The position numbers and the translations under genes are program-made. Source: Microcaldota archaeon (GTDB lineage Archaea > Micrarchaeota > Micrarchaeia > Norongarragalinales > UBA97). From it: a stretch of 64,000 nt of DNA. Shown in pieces: positions 24,440-33,228 of the stretch. The first letter of the stretch is position 1. Every line of letters starts with the position of its first letter. A model generated the notes under the pieces. That model saw only the letters and a list, made by a program, of their open reading frames with translations, was not told the origin of the DNA and searched no databases. Where the stretch lies: positions 1 to 64,000 of the forward strand of contig JACQBR010000015.1 in assembly GCA_016194335.1 (NCBI GenBank), in the 5' to 3' direction.

Positions 24440-27400
24440 TTATGCAGCGGGCCCAGCATTCGCCACGATCTTCACTTCCTCCATCTCCCCGCCGCGCTCG
24501 GCGGGAGTAGGCGTTGCAGTCCCGTTTGGAAGTGCGGCTGCATTTGCAGGAGTGTGAGTTGCAGGCGCGCCAATTTTCTGTTCAGCTCCGGGAGCGTGTG
24601 GCGAGGGCGCGGCAGTTGCCTTTTCCGCCCCCGGCCCGTTCAATTTCACTTCAACGAGGCGCGAGCCTTCGCGCGTCATCGCAACGCCGATGAGGGCGTC
24701 GGCGTGCTTGTAGAGCGCTTGGTTGTGCGTCACGACGATGAACTGCGTGTCGCGGCTCAGGGCCTTGAGAAGCGCCGCGAGCTTGCGGCTGTTTTCCGCG
24801 TCAAGGGCGGCGTCGGCCTCGTCGAGGATGTAGAGGGAGGAGGGGTTGAAGCTCTGCAGCGCGAAGATGAAGATTAGTGCAATGAGGGACTTCTCCCCGC
24901 CGCTCATCAGCTCGAGGTACTTCACTTCCTTGTTCTCAAGCTTCACCTGGATTGTCAGGCCGCCTTCAAAAGGCTTTTCCGCATTCTCCAGAAAGAGCGT
25001 GCCTTCCCCGCGGAATATTTGCGAGAACACTTTCTTGAAATTCTCGTTCACCTTGTCAAACGCGTCCATGAACGTGGATGTCTTGCGGCCCTCGATTTCG
25101 TTGATTACGTGGATGACCGCTTCCTTCTCGTTAAAAAGCCTCCCGACCTTTTCCTTCTGCTCGGCAAACTCGGCCGCGCGCTGGCCGTAAAGGTCAATGG
25201 CGCGCAGGTTCACGTCCCCGAGGGAATCGACCTTCTCCGCAACAATCTTGCTTCGCGCCACCAGTTCGGGCTTGTCCTTAACCGTCCTGCCTTCGAAAAT
25301 CATCACGCCGGAAAACTCGTCAAGCGCGGCCTTGAGGGTGGCAAGCTGGTTTTCCAAAACCGCCCTTCGGACCTTCTCGTCGCCCGCGTCCCTCTCGATT
25401 TTCTCCCGCTCGAACTCCACCTTGCCCTTCTCATTCCCGATTTTGGTGATTTCGCCCTCCAGCCCCTCGCGCCTGTTGATCAGGCCGGAGAATGCCGTGC
25501 TGAGGCGCTTCTGCTCCTCGAGCTTGAGCCGCAGTTCCTCGCGGGACTTCTCCACGTAATCGTTGTTCCGCCTTATTTCATCCTCGGCCTTCTGCCCCTC
25601 CAACTCCTCTTCGGAAAGCTCCTTCCTCAACGCAGCCTCCTGTTTTGAATACACGCCGAACTGCGTCCCAAGGGATTTTCCGCGGCTTTCGTACTCCGCA
25701 AGGGACACGCGCAAGTCGCCGATTGCCCTTTCCCTCTCCTTGAGCGCCACGCCGAACTGCTCTTCCTTCTCGAAGTCAATCTGCTGCTTTGCCTCCAGCA
25801 TCCTCACGTTGAGGTCGGAAAGCTCGCGAATGAGCCCCGAACGCTCCTCGTTGTGCCGGTCGTTGGCGTCGCGCAGGGCCTGGGCGTCGGCCTTGAGCGC
25901 GTCGATTGCGTCGACAAGGTGGGATTTTTTCTTCAACTCGGACTTTTCCTGTTCCGCCACGTGCGCAAGCTGGATTTCAATCGCCTTGAGTGCCAAGTCA
26001 GCTTCGGCCTTCCGCCTGCGCGCCTCTCCCATCGAATCGCGCAATTCCCGCAGCTGCTCAAGCACGCCTTCCTTCTCGCCTTTTGAGCTTTCGAGCTTCT
26101 TCTCCCATTCGGAGAGCTGCTTCCGCTCTGCAGTCACGCTGATTTTCGCGGCGTAGCTCCCTCCGGAAAGCAGCCCGCTGCCTTCCACCAGCTCGCCTTC
26201 GAGGGTGACCATGCGGATTTTCCCAATCAGCGGCCCGGCCGACTTGAGGTCCTCCATCACCAGGGTGTTGGTGGCGACGAACTCCATTGCCTTGAGGTGC
26301 TTCCCGTCGTATTGCAGGAAATCGATGAGGAAACCCAGCGAGCCGGGCTTTTGGGAAAGCCGCCTGTCCTCCTCGCTGATTGCGGGCGCGTGGATTTTGT
26401 CCAGCGGGATGAAGCTCAAGCGCCCGAGCTTGCGTTCTTTAAGGACGCTGATTCCCCTGCCGGCGGTCTTCGCGCTGTCCACGATGAGGAAATTCCCTCG
26501 GTTGCCCATCGCCACCTGCACGGGAACCGCGTATTTCGAGGAGTAGGTGCAGCAGTCCTCCACCGTCCCCTCAATCCCACCGAGCTTTTCCCTAAGCTCC
26601 ATCACCGCCTCGAGCGCCTTGCTCGCCTGGCCCTCACTCGAGTTGCGCAGGCGGGAATTGATTTCGACGACTTTTTCCCTTGCCTCCAGAAACAGGTCTT
26701 CCAAAACAGGCAGCCGTTCGTTGAGCCTCTTCTCGCTGTCGAAAAGCCCGTCAAGCTCGGCTTGTGCGTGCTTAAGCGAGTTGGAATGCTCCTTCATCTG
26801 GGCTTCAAGCGCCTTTTTCCTCTCCCCGAAATCCTCGAACTCTCCCGAGTGGATGCGCCCAATCTCCGCCTCCTTCATCCGGACGAGCTCGTCGTTCTTG
26901 CCCACTTCCGCCTGAAGCTGGGTGAGCCTTTCCTTCACCGTCAGCATCTGCTCGTTGGCCTTCTCCACAAACGCGCGCGCGTCGTGGAATTTCTGCGAAA
27001 AGTTGGTGCTCTTTGCGAGGAGGGAGTTGTATTCTGCGGTGCGTTCGGCAAGGATTTTCTGCAGGGAGGCGGTTTCCCGCTCCACTTCGGCAAGCTGGCT
27101 TCTTGCCGAGCCGACCTCGTCGGCCGCCCGCTGGAGTTCGAGTTTGCGGCTGCGGTATTTCTCGTCCATCCCCTTGAGGAATCCGCCCTTCTCCCCAATC
27201 GCCTTCTTTGCGTTTTCAATCCCCATCGCAAGCGCGTCGATGCCCCTCTGCAGGTCGGCGTCCGCCCCCTGGCTGCGCGCCATTATCTCTCGGTGTATCT
27301 CGTCCTTCGCCGCGTTCTTCGCATCAATCTGCGCCTCCAGACCGCGCATGCGTTCCATCACCGCCGCGAGCCTGTTGTCGCGGTCGAGCATCGACTTGAT

Positions 27401-28090
27401 GACGGACTCGAATTCCTTCTCGAGGTTGTTAAAGTCGATGGAAAGCAGGGTGGCCTTGAGCGAATCGCGCTCTTCCTTCAGTGCCTTGAACGCAATGGCG
27501 TTGTCCTTCTCCTGCTCGAGCTCCTTGAGGTAGCCCTCGCGCTCGGCGAGGATTGCCGCAGATTCCTTCAGCTTCGCCTCCACGCGGTCAAGCTCGCCGA
27601 GGGCCTCGCGCTTCTTATCCTCGTACTCCGCCACGTTTGCCACTATGTCGATGAGCGCGCGGCGGTCCTTGCCCGACATCTCGACGATTTTCTGCACCTC
27701 ACCCTGCTTGATGATGTTGGCAAGCGAAAGGCAGCTGCCGGAGAGGAAGTCCTCGAGGGCGTATTTCTTCGTCCTCCTCCCGTCAAGGACGTACTTGGTC
27801 TTCCCGTCGCGCTTCACCAGCCTTGAAATCGTGTGGCTCCCGCCGCCCTTGGAGTCGCCCAGCGTTATTGCCACTTCCGCAACCTTGTTGCTGCCGAAAA
27901 TCAGGTCGCTTGTCTTCTTCACGCGCATGCTCTTGAGCGAAGACTCGCCGAAGGAAAAAAGGAGGGAGTCGATGACGTTGCTTTTGCCACTCCCGTTGGG
28001 CCCCACTATTGCGTTGAACCCCCGTTCAAGCCGGATGGTGGAGTTTGGGAAGGACTTGAAGTTGCGGAGCTTTATTTCCTTGGCGAACAT
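24440..28090 (-). CDS. smc: Chromosome segregation protein SMC
   Basis: A 1216-residue condensin-type ATPase for chromosome compaction. The N-terminal head has Walker A IVGPNGSGKSNVIDSL. Two long coiled coils flank a hinge around residues 500-680 (GTVEDCCTYSSKYAVPVQVA). The C-terminal head has the signature LELMSGGEKSLIAL and Walker B LYILDEADAALD. An unusual tail of about 65 residues, rich in Ala, Pro and Thr, follows the head (GPGAEKATAAPSPHAPGAEQ and onward). The promoter is probably the TTAAAAAAGG-like tract at about 28157-28170. No scpA or scpB lies next to it. Confidence 0.96.
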   Translation of the reverse strand: MFAKEIKLRNFKSFPNSTIRLERGFNAIVGPNGSGKSNVIDSLLFSFGESSLKSMRVKKTSDLIFGSNKVAEVAITLGDSKGGGSHTISRLVKRDGKTKYVLDGRRTKKYALEDFLSGSCLSLANIIKQGEVQKIVEMSGKDRRALIDIVANVAEYEDKKREALGELDRVEAKLKESAAILAEREGYLKELEQEKDNAIAFKALKEERDSLKATLLSIDFNNLEKEFESVIKSMLDRDNRLAAVMERMRGLEAQIDAKNAAKDEIHREIMARSQGADADLQRGIDALAMGIENAKKAIGEKGGFLKGMDEKYRSRKLELQRAADEVGSARSQLAEVERETASLQKILAERTAEYNSLLAKSTNFSQKFHDARAFVEKANEQMLTVKERLTQLQAEVGKNDELVRMKEAEIGRIHSGEFEDFGERKKALEAQMKEHSNSLKHAQAELDGLFDSEKRLNERLPVLEDLFLEAREKVVEINSRLRNSSEGQASKALEAVMELREKLGGIEGTVEDCCTYSSKYAVPVQVAMGNRGNFLIVDSAKTAGRGISVLKERKLGRLSFIPLDKIHAPAISEEDRRLSQKPGSLGFLIDFLQYDGKHLKAMEFVATNTLVMEDLKSAGPLIGKIRMVTLEGELVEGSGLLSGGSYAAKISVTAERKQLSEWEKKLESSKGEKEGVLEQLRELRDSMGEARRRKAEADLALKAIEIQLAHVAEQEKSELKKKSHLVDAIDALKADAQALRDANDRHNEERSGLIRELSDLNVRMLEAKQQIDFEKEEQFGVALKERERAIGDLRVSLAEYESRGKSLGTQFGVYSKQEAALRKELSEEELEGQKAEDEIRRNNDYVEKSREELRLKLEEQKRLSTAFSGLINRREGLEGEITKIGNEKGKVEFEREKIERDAGDEKVRRAVLENQLATLKAALDEFSGVMIFEGRTVKDKPELVARSKIVAEKVDSLGDVNLRAIDLYGQRAAEFAEQKEKVGRLFNEKEAVIHVINEIEGRKTSTFMDAFDKVNENFKKVFSQIFRGEGTLFLENAEKPFEGGLTIQVKLENKEVKYLELMSGGEKSLIALIFIFALQSFNPSSLYILDEADAALDAENSRKLAALLKALSRDTQFIVVTHNQALYKHADALIGVAMTREGSRLVEVKLNGPGAEKATAAPSPHAPGAEQKIGAPATHTPANAAALPNGTATPTPAERGGEMEEVKIVANAGPAA

Positions 28091-28225
28091 TAGGGCTCAC
28101 TCAAAACGCTTGAACTTCCCTAGAGGCGGTTAAGATGGAGATTAAGGCGCAAAGGGTTAAAAAAGGCTTATTGCAGGATGCGGGGAAATTCGCGCTCTGG
28201 CAGTTTGCGCATTAGTTGAGGTTCG

Positions 28226-29071
28226 TCATCTTCTTCGCGTCGGCTGCTCTTCCTCCCCCTCCTGTTTTCCCTTTCCCGCGTAACGCCGCCGCAACCACGC
28301 GATGATGCGCCTTTCCTTCGCTTGCTCTCCCGGCGTTCCTTCTTCTTTTTTTTCTTCATCTACCGCCGCTTTCTCAATCCGGGTTTCCGCTTCCGCCGGC
28401 CTGACGAGGCGTTCTGGACGGGTGGCTGCGTTTCCTGCCGCACGCAGCAACCTGGCCGCGTCGCCCTCGGGTTGCTCGGAGGGCTTCAGGAGCGTTTGCC
28501 TCAACGGGTCTTTGGGAAGCTGGCCGCCGGCCCTGTATGCGTCCGCGGCGTCCTGGTGGTATTTTGAAAAGCTTTGCAAACTCTGCTTGAAACCTTCAAT
28601 GGCCGCCCGGTTTTCCTCCTTTTGTTCCGCGTTCAATTCCCGCCCGCGGCGTGGGGTGTTAAACTTGAGTTTGCGCAACCCGCCCGCGGCCTGCCGGTAC
28701 GGCCGGGATTGGAGATAGCGGCTTGCAGCTGAAGTAGCCACTCCTCCCGTAATTCCTCCGGCCGAAGCCAAAAATGCGAAGTGCATCAAAGGGTAGATTT
28801 TTTCTAAATGCAGGGAGGCTATAGCTGCCAAAAAACCCGTGGAGGTGCCAAGAGCCGCAACATCGAGCCCTTTCCCCGCGGCTTTGAGCCCATTAAATCT
28901 CTTCCCTGCTTTTTGCCTCACGGCCTTGAGCTTCCCTTCCACAATCAGGCCGTGGTTTTCTTTGATGAAGTCGAGCTTCCTGCGCCATTCCGCCGCGATT
29001 TTGCCGTGCCTGACGGCAAGCGCGTCCCGCTGGCGTTGGGAAAGCCGTTGGGGTTCGGGAAGTTTTCGCAT
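28226..29071 (-). CDS. Unknown charged protein with a central hydrophobic region
   Basis: A 281-residue protein not matched to a family. The first 70 residues are basic and helical. Residues about 75-125 hold two hydrophobic stretches (LDVAALGTSTGFLAAIASLH and YPLMHFAFLASAGGITGGVA) that could form a membrane hairpin. The last 130 residues are very rich in Lys, Arg, Glu and Gln, probably coiled or disordered. It follows the zinc-ribbon AbrB gene by 30 bases on the same strand, so it may be the last gene of the VapBC-2 operon. Confidence 0.6.
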   Translation of the reverse strand: MRKLPEPQRLSQRQRDALAVRHGKIAAEWRRKLDFIKENHGLIVEGKLKAVRQKAGKRFNGLKAAGKGLDVAALGTSTGFLAAIASLHLEKIYPLMHFAFLASAGGITGGVATSAASRYLQSRPYRQAAGGLRKLKFNTPRRGRELNAEQKEENRAAIEGFKQSLQSFSKYHQDAADAYRAGGQLPKDPLRQTLLKPSEQPEGDAARLLRAAGNAATRPERLVRPAEAETRIEKAAVDEEKKEEGTPGEQAKERRIIAWLRRRYAGKGKQEGEEEQPTRRR

Positions 29072-29101
29072 GGCCGGGAACTAGTTTTGCGCCGTTTGCT
29101 A

Positions 29102-29485
29102 TTAAGGGTTGCGGGCCGCGCGGAAATTTCCATCATGGGGGCTTGGGTCCCTTTGGAAGCTCTTTGCGGCTTTGACGCGGAATCCCGTTCCGTCGGGCTC
29201 GGGAATGACGTGTGCCTTCTGTCCGGCTTTAAGGTGCTGGAGACGCACGATGTCCGCGGGAACCCGGATGGCAATGGCCTTGCCCCCATTTCGAGACGGT
29301 AGTGTGGTAGATGTTTTCAAGGGCCTTGGCGAGTTTTTTTTTGCTTGCTTTACAGTAAGCAGCTCTTCCCCGCACTTGGGGCAGGCTAGGGCCTTGTATT
29401 CTATTCCTTCCTCGGTTTTCCCAATGGCGGTGCGGAAAGCCCCGCCGCAGTTGCATTTCCTCAAGTTTTCTATGCGGCCGTTCAT
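29102..29485 (-). CDS. Zinc-ribbon AbrB-like protein with a compensated double frameshift
   Basis: As read, 127 residues: a zinc ribbon (CNCGG...CPKCG), a non-conserved middle, then a VapB-like half (AIAIRVPADIVRLQHLKAGQ). Between them the normal AbrB strand is found only in another frame (ALENIYHTTVSKWG). Adding one base to the A/T9 run at 29334-29342 and removing one from the G/C5 run at 29283-29287 would give one continuous protein with ENIYHTTVSKWGKAIAIRVP, a classic AbrB signature. Two homopolymer errors, or real compensating indels, are equally possible. It lies 22 bases downstream of VapC-2, hence a probable antitoxin or regulator. Confidence 0.65.
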   Translation of the reverse strand: MNGRIENLRKCNCGGAFRTAIGKTEEGIEYKALACPKCGEELLTVKQAKKNSPRPLKTSTTLPSRNGGKAIAIRVPADIVRLQHLKAGQKAHVIPEPDGTGFRVKAAKSFQRDPSPHDGNFRAARNP

Positions 29486-29506
29486 GTTTTTTTGCCCGCC
29501 TGGTTT

Positions 29507-29872
29507 TCACGGCACGAACTCCACGTTCGGCATGTTTCTAAAAGCGGGGTTGCCGGTGAGGAAGCGGTGGCCCAGCTTTCCCGCCAGCACGTAGCCGATG
29601 CAGTCGACTAGCGAGATGTTCTTCCCCCGATGCTCGTAACGCATTTTTGCCGCGGCAACCGCGGTGCCAAGGTCTATTAGAAGGGCGGTTTGGGAAAGCC
29701 GTTTTATCCAGTAGTCGGCCTTTTGGGAATCGATATGGCGCGTTAGGGTGTAGTGGTAAAACTCGGCGACATTCATTACCGTCGTATGCGCTTCTTCGCC
29801 GGAAAAACGGGCGTAGGCCGGATTTTGCTTAATCAGCTCCACCATCGCGTAAGTGTCGAAAAAGAATCCCAT
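29507..29872 (-). CDS. VapC-type PIN-domain toxin (second locus)
   Basis: A 121-residue predicted ribonuclease. PIN residues are in GFFFDTYAMVELIKQ (Asp and Glu), TTVMNVAEFYHY (Glu), and ISLVDCIGYVLAGKLGHRFL (Asp), ending in TGNPAFRNMPNVEF (the usual final Asp is Asn here). It follows its AbrB-type partner by nine bases on the same strand, and a zinc-ribbon AbrB gene follows it. Target unknown. Confidence 0.88.
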   Translation of the reverse strand: MGFFFDTYAMVELIKQNPAYARFSGEEAHTTVMNVAEFYHYTLTRHIDSQKADYWIKRLSQTALLIDLGTAVAAAKMRYEHRGKNISLVDCIGYVLAGKLGHRFLTGNPAFRNMPNVEFVP

Positions 29873-29881
29873 CGTCCCGTC

Positions 29882-30127
29882 TCACCATTTCGAGTCTAAT
29901 TCCCGGTCCATTTCCCTAAGCTCTTCAAGCGTGGGCCTTGCGCTTTTCAGCTCCTTTGCGAAAATGCCGAACAACTCCCCTGCCTTAAGCGGCCTTAGCG
30001 GTTCCATCACTATCCTCACCTTCGTTCCCGACTTTGCGCCTATCTTGGCGGCCTCGGCTTTGGGAATCCTCGCCGCAAGAGAGTTTCCCCACCGGCACAG
30101 TTCCGCTTCGAACTCCGACCGTTCCAT
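29882..30127 (-). CDS. VapB-type AbrB antitoxin (second locus)
   Basis: An 81-residue antitoxin from the ATG at 30127. The AbrB hairpin is EAELCRWGNSLAARIPKAEA followed by AKIGAKSGTKVRIVM. The C-terminal tail (PTLEELREMDRELDSKW) is the expected toxin-binding part. An upstream extension in the same frame reads through the promoter and is rejected. The start codon abuts a 21-bp palindrome. Confidence 0.88.
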   Translation of the reverse strand: MERSEFEAELCRWGNSLAARIPKAEAAKIGAKSGTKVRIVMEPLRPLKAGELFGIFAKELKSARPTLEELREMDRELDSKW

Positions 30128-30148
30128 AGTATATACTTCGTGTATACT
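30128..30148 (-). promoter_or_regulatory. 21-bp palindrome at the VapBC-2 start, probable operator
   Basis: AGTATATAC and GTATATACT-like halves (AGTATATACTTCGTGTATACT in full is 21 bases, given here only by halves) flank a central TTC. It directly abuts the vapB start at 30127. It is distinct in sequence from the palindromes of the other TA loci. Confidence 0.6.
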
Positions 30149-30213
30149 CGGTTTAATTAGCGTTTGCCCCACGGTCAACTGCATTCCAACTGCCATCCGT
30201 TCAAGAGAGTAAG

Positions 30214-30290
30214 CCCCCCGGGGTTTCCGGGGGTTATAATCAGGGTTGCCCGGGGGTTTTCCCCGGGTGATAAAATCAGCCGTCTATTGC
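30214..30290. terminator. Two consecutive GC hairpins
   Basis: CCCCCGGGG...CCGGGGG (about 30217-30235) and CCCGGGGG...CCCCGGG (about 30249-30268) are strong stems. Each is followed by a similar tail (TTATAATCAG and GATAAAATCAG). They lie between the 3' end of the 30276 gene and the VapBC-2 promoter, so they may end transcription of the former. The repeated stem-plus-tail layout suggests duplication. Confidence 0.5.
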
Positions 30291-30665
30291 GGCTGCCGCG
30301 CCGAGGATGCCGGCGTGCTCCCTCCGCGGCGAGATGCGCAGCTTCGCGCCTTTGGAAAGGTCCTTGTCAATCACCACGGAGATGAACCTGCCGTACTTGC
30401 CGTCCCGCAGCCACGCGGCGCCGGCAAAATCCAGGCCCGCCTTCACGAAAAACTGGGGCTTGCGCGAAACCTCCTCCGCGGCTTGTGGCCTTCCGTCCCC
30501 GGCCTCCGCCGGCGATTTTCCCTCCCAGCCAGCCTCCCCAGGCGTCTTTCCAGCCCCGTCCCCATCGTGCGCGTTTGCGTCCCCACCCTGCCCCTCCTGC
30601 GTTTTTCCGTCCCCGCTCCCATCCCCCGCGTTTCCAGCCCCGATTTCAGTCCCGTCCCCGAGCAT
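30276..30665 (-). CDS. Unknown protein with Gly/Asp/Ala-rich linker and small C-terminal domain
   Basis: About 129 residues from the ATG at 30665. The first 65 are low-complexity Gly, Asp, Ala, Glu and Lys (GDGTEIGAGNAGDGSGDGK), probably disordered. The last 60 (QFFVKAGLDFAGAAWLRDGK, then YGRFISVVIDKDLSKGAKL) look like a compact beta-rich domain. No family recognised. The N-terminal boundary is uncertain because the GC-rich linker is open in several frames. It may be co-transcribed with the 39-residue gene upstream. Confidence 0.5.
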   Translation of the reverse strand: MLGDGTEIGAGNAGDGSGDGKTQEGQGGDANAHDGDGAGKTPGEAGWEGKSPAEAGDGRPQAAEEVSRKPQFFVKAGLDFAGAAWLRDGKYGRFISVVIDKDLSKGAKLRISPRREHAGILGAAAAIDG

Positions 30666-30855
30666 TCCAACCACCCGCCCCCGCCTTGATTGAGAATTGA
30701 TTTTTTTTTGATTTTTTTCCCCAGTACCAAACTGCTCTGGCGTCCGCCTTCCCGATTCCAGTTTTTTTTCCCATTTTTTCTCCAGAACGAAATTACTCCA
30801 CAGCGTCCGCCTTTCCTGTTTCGGCTCCTTTCCCCCCCATCCGTTTTTTTCCCTT
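30666..30855. repeat. Pyrimidine-rich spacer with an internal near-duplication
   Basis: This 190-base spacer is dominated by T and C runs on the plus strand (T8, T7, T8, T6 and C7). GCGTCCGCCTTCC near 30739-30751 recurs near 30806-30818, each followed by a related T-rich stretch. No coding frame was seen. Confidence 0.35.
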
Positions 30856-30975
30856 TCAGTTGTAGCTGAGGTACACCCTGTCGCCCATCCTCTGCAGGCT
30901 GAGCAGCACGCCCGTCGCGCCCGCCAGCTCTTCGGAAAGCTTTTTCAACGAAATCCCGCTCACTTCGCTCTTCAT
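30856..30975 (-). CDS. 39-residue small protein
   Basis: A short frame from the ATG at 30975, MKSEVSGISLKKLSEELAGA, ending in GDRVYLSYN. It has a helix followed by two predicted strands, which could be a small regulator or the C-terminal remnant of a larger protein. A purine-rich stretch (ATGGAAGGTGATTGG) precedes it. Plausible composition but no homologue recalled. Confidence 0.4.
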   Translation of the reverse strand: MKSEVSGISLKKLSEELAGATGVLLSLQRMGDRVYLSYN

Positions 30976-31107
30976 TCCAATCACCTTCCATCCCAATTTT
31001 CGTAATTGTCTTGAACGCCGGGTTCTTAAACGAAATGGCGGCAGTGGCTTTCCGGCCCCCCTTTTGCCCGCAAGGCTTTTAAACCACGGAAAACCTAAAA
31101 GTTAAGT

Positions 31108-31785
31108 ATGGGACTTTGGGACTCAATCAAAAGGCGCTTTGGTTATCAGGAACCCAAAGAGCAGAGTGGAAGGTCGTACTCGCAGCTTCACGGGAACCGC
31201 GCTTGGGATTCGGGGGGCCGGCGACCTGCGCCTTCGCCTACAGCGGCTTCCAAGCCCCAAAGCGGCATTTCCAACCAGTTGCGCAATTTCCTTCTTGCTG
31301 ATGAAAACCTTCCGCTAAACATGTTTCTCAACAAGGAGCGCGCCCGCGGGTTGGTTGAAATCATCGCCGTTGGTCCCAACCGCTATCAAATGTTGAGGAG
31401 GGAAAACGGCGTCCTTCTCAGGGAGGACTTGGAATTCGGCCTGAACAAGTCATCAGGGGGCTCGTTCAAACGCACAGTAAAGGACTTGACGCGCCATCAG
31501 GTGGTTTCGGATTCGTTCCACAATGATTTCAAGATGAACGGATTGAAAGTCCCAAGCAGCACCATTGGCGCCTCGCTCAAGCGGCTTTTCGAAAGCACTG
31601 GGCGTTCCCCGGCGCCTTTCACGACGATTCCCAGAAAGGTCATCCCACCATCCATAAAAGCCTGGGAGATTCATCACGCCATTTCCGGCGAGCCCTACAT
31701 TCCCAAACCAACTTTCGTCTGGCGGGCCAAGCAGGAAAGGAAAGGTTTTCTTTCCGAACTCTCCCCATTTGGGCGCCGCCGCTGA
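31108..31785 (+). CDS. Unknown soluble protein
   Basis: A 225-residue protein with no signal peptide or membrane helix. The first 60 residues are Ser/Gln/Pro-rich and likely disordered. The rest has mixed helices and strands (RGLVEIIAVGPNRYQMLRRE, then LKRLFESTGRSPAPFTTIPR). A TATA-like CTTTTAAACC at 31076-31085 lies about 25 bases upstream of the ATG, giving a leaderless transcript. It converges tightly with pcm (5 bases). Family not recognised. Confidence 0.6.
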   Translation: MGLWDSIKRRFGYQEPKEQSGRSYSQLHGNRAWDSGGRRPAPSPTAASKPQSGISNQLRNFLLADENLPLNMFLNKERARGLVEIIAVGPNRYQMLRRENGVLLREDLEFGLNKSSGGSFKRTVKDLTRHQVVSDSFHNDFKMNGLKVPSSTIGASLKRLFESTGRSPAPFTTIPRKVIPPSIKAWEIHHAISGEPYIPKPTFVWRAKQERKGFLSELSPFGRRR

Positions 31786-31790
31786 GGCTT

Positions 31791-32417
31791 TCAAACCAGC
31801 GGCACGAAACGCACGCCGAGAAGTTCCTTCATTTCAAGTTGGCCGCCTTTCTTTTTCTCGATTGCCACTAACGTTGCCATTTGAGGCTGCTCTCCCAAGG
31901 GCATTACGAGAGTGCTGCCTTCCTTCAATTGTTCAATGAGGGCTGGCGGAATTTCTTTCGCAGCGGCCGTGACGATTATGCGGTCGTACGGTGCGTTGGC
32001 GCGGAACCCGAGCTTGCCGTCGCCGTGGTGGAAAAACGCGTTTCTCACCCCCGCTTTCCTGCAATTGGCCTTTGCAATCCCGCACAGTCCTGCGTGGCGC
32101 TCGATGGAAAACACTTTCCCCCCGGGCCCGATTGCGTTTGCAATCACGCCTGCCTGGTAGCCGCTTCCGCTGCCGACCTCAAGCACGCGATGGCCCTTCC
32201 CGAGCTTGAGCTCTTCGGTCATGATGGCGACCATGTGGGGCGCGCTTATCGTCTGGCCTTCCCCAATGGGTTGCGGGGCGTCTTCGTAAGCCTGCCCCTT
32301 GTGCTCATCGGGGACGAAGTGCCTCCTGTCGGTGGCTTCAAACGCGCGCCGCACCCTGCGGCTCTTGATGAGGCCTCGGGCCTTGAGGAAACTGACGAGC
32401 GCGCCATTCGATTTCAT
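31791..32417 (-). CDS. pcm: Protein-L-isoaspartate O-methyltransferase
   Basis: A 208-residue SAM-dependent enzyme that repairs isoaspartyl damage in aged proteins. The family motif TISAPHMVAIMTEEL and the SAM-binding loop VLEVGSGSGYQAGV are intact, followed by post-I IERHAGLCGIA and motif III YDRIIVTAAAKEIPPALIEQL. Length is normal. It lies 15 bases downstream of the small heat-shock protein gene on the same strand, so the two protein-quality genes probably form an operon. Confidence 0.94.
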   Translation of the reverse strand: MKSNGALVSFLKARGLIKSRRVRRAFEATDRRHFVPDEHKGQAYEDAPQPIGEGQTISAPHMVAIMTEELKLGKGHRVLEVGSGSGYQAGVIANAIGPGGKVFSIERHAGLCGIAKANCRKAGVRNAFFHHGDGKLGFRANAPYDRIIVTAAAKEIPPALIEQLKEGSTLVMPLGEQPQMATLVAIEKKKGGQLEMKELLGVRFVPLV

Positions 32418-32432
32418 CTTGCAAAAACGCCT

Positions 32433-32951
32433 TCACTCGTCCGTGACCTTGATTGCCGTCCCCCTTTCTTCCCCGGCGCCGGGCTTGAGCTTTTTCAGCG
32501 TCACTTCAAGCATGCCGTTCTTCAACTTGGCGGTGGCGGACTTTTCGTCCACTTCCGCAGGAAGGCGCACCTGTTTGAAGTACTTGCGTTGCGGGTCGGT
32601 GACGCTGATGACGAGGTTGTCCTTCTCCGCCACGGAGAGCTTCACGTCGCTTTTCTCAACGCCGGGCAATTCCGCAATCACTATCACTTCCCTTGCGTTG
32701 TTGATGATGTCCACGAGGGGCTCACGCTCGCTTTTCACCTTGCCCTGCGGCACGCTCACGTTGCCGAACTGCTCGAAATGCGGCTTGCCATCCGGGCCGA
32801 CTTTCATCGAAAACCCGTAGACGAGGGGCTTGCCCCCCTCCATGCCCCTGCCGCGGGCCATGCCTTTCATCACGTCGTCAAACATCCGCTCTATCTCGTC
32901 AAAATCTGGAAACATCCACTCGTCGTCGAAAAAACCCCTTCTTTTCCTCAT
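32433..32951 (-). CDS. Hsp20 / alpha-crystallin family small heat-shock protein
   Basis: A 172-residue ATP-independent chaperone. The alpha-crystallin domain runs from about residue 78 (EPLVDIINNAREVIVIAELP, GVEKSDVKLSV) to the conserved LKNGMLEVTLKK. The N-terminal region has acidic and Met/Phe-rich helices (DFDEIERMFDDVMKGMARGR) plus a Gly/Lys segment, longer than most. A C-terminal IxI-like AIKV is seen. First gene of an operon with pcm. Confidence 0.92.
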   Translation of the reverse strand: MRKRRGFFDDEWMFPDFDEIERMFDDVMKGMARGRGMEGGKPLVYGFSMKVGPDGKPHFEQFGNVSVPQGKVKSEREPLVDIINNAREVIVIAELPGVEKSDVKLSVAEKDNLVISVTDPQRKYFKQVRLPAEVDEKSATAKLKNGMLEVTLKKLKPGAGEERGTAIKVTDE

Positions 32952-33131
32952 CGAAAACCACCCCTCTTTTGCGCAAAACGCCTTTTAGCCCCCAATTCTT
33001 AATGGTCGGTTGACGATTTTAATGGTTGCCCTCAGCCGGTGCTTCCAAAGGCAGTTGCCAAGAGTATTTATTGCCTTTCGCCACCTAATTACTTGCAGCT
33101 GGAAACGGCAGCCCTGTCGTCTAGCGGCCAA

Positions 33132-33151
33132 ACCCTCTTCGAGGGGGCTTT
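33132..33151 (+). other. tRNA-Gln intron 1 (D-loop, 20 nt)
   Basis: Exon GGCC (33126-33129) pairs with intron GGCT (33146-33149). Bulges are AA/A (33130-33132) and TT/G (33150-33152). The intron stem is CCCTC/GAGGG with a TTC loop. This is a textbook BHB in miniature. Confidence 0.8.
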
Positions 33152-33167
33152 GGATATCTGGCTTTGG

Positions 33168-33207
33168 TAAAGCAAGTCTCGTTTTTGGAGATATTGTTTT
33201 TGAAGTC
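33168..33207 (+). other. tRNA-Gln intron 2 (anticodon loop 37/38, 40 nt)
   Basis: Central helix CTTT/GAAG, bulges GG/T and TC/A, intron stem AAAGCAA/TTGTTTT. Position 37/38 is the canonical site. Confidence 0.88.
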
Positions 33208-33228
33208 ACCAGAGGACAGCGGTTCGAA

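Noticed and set aside
26297-27826. 509-codon plus-strand frame within smc
   Set aside because: Antisense of the SMC coiled coil; the GC-rich third positions of SMC keep it open. No motifs.
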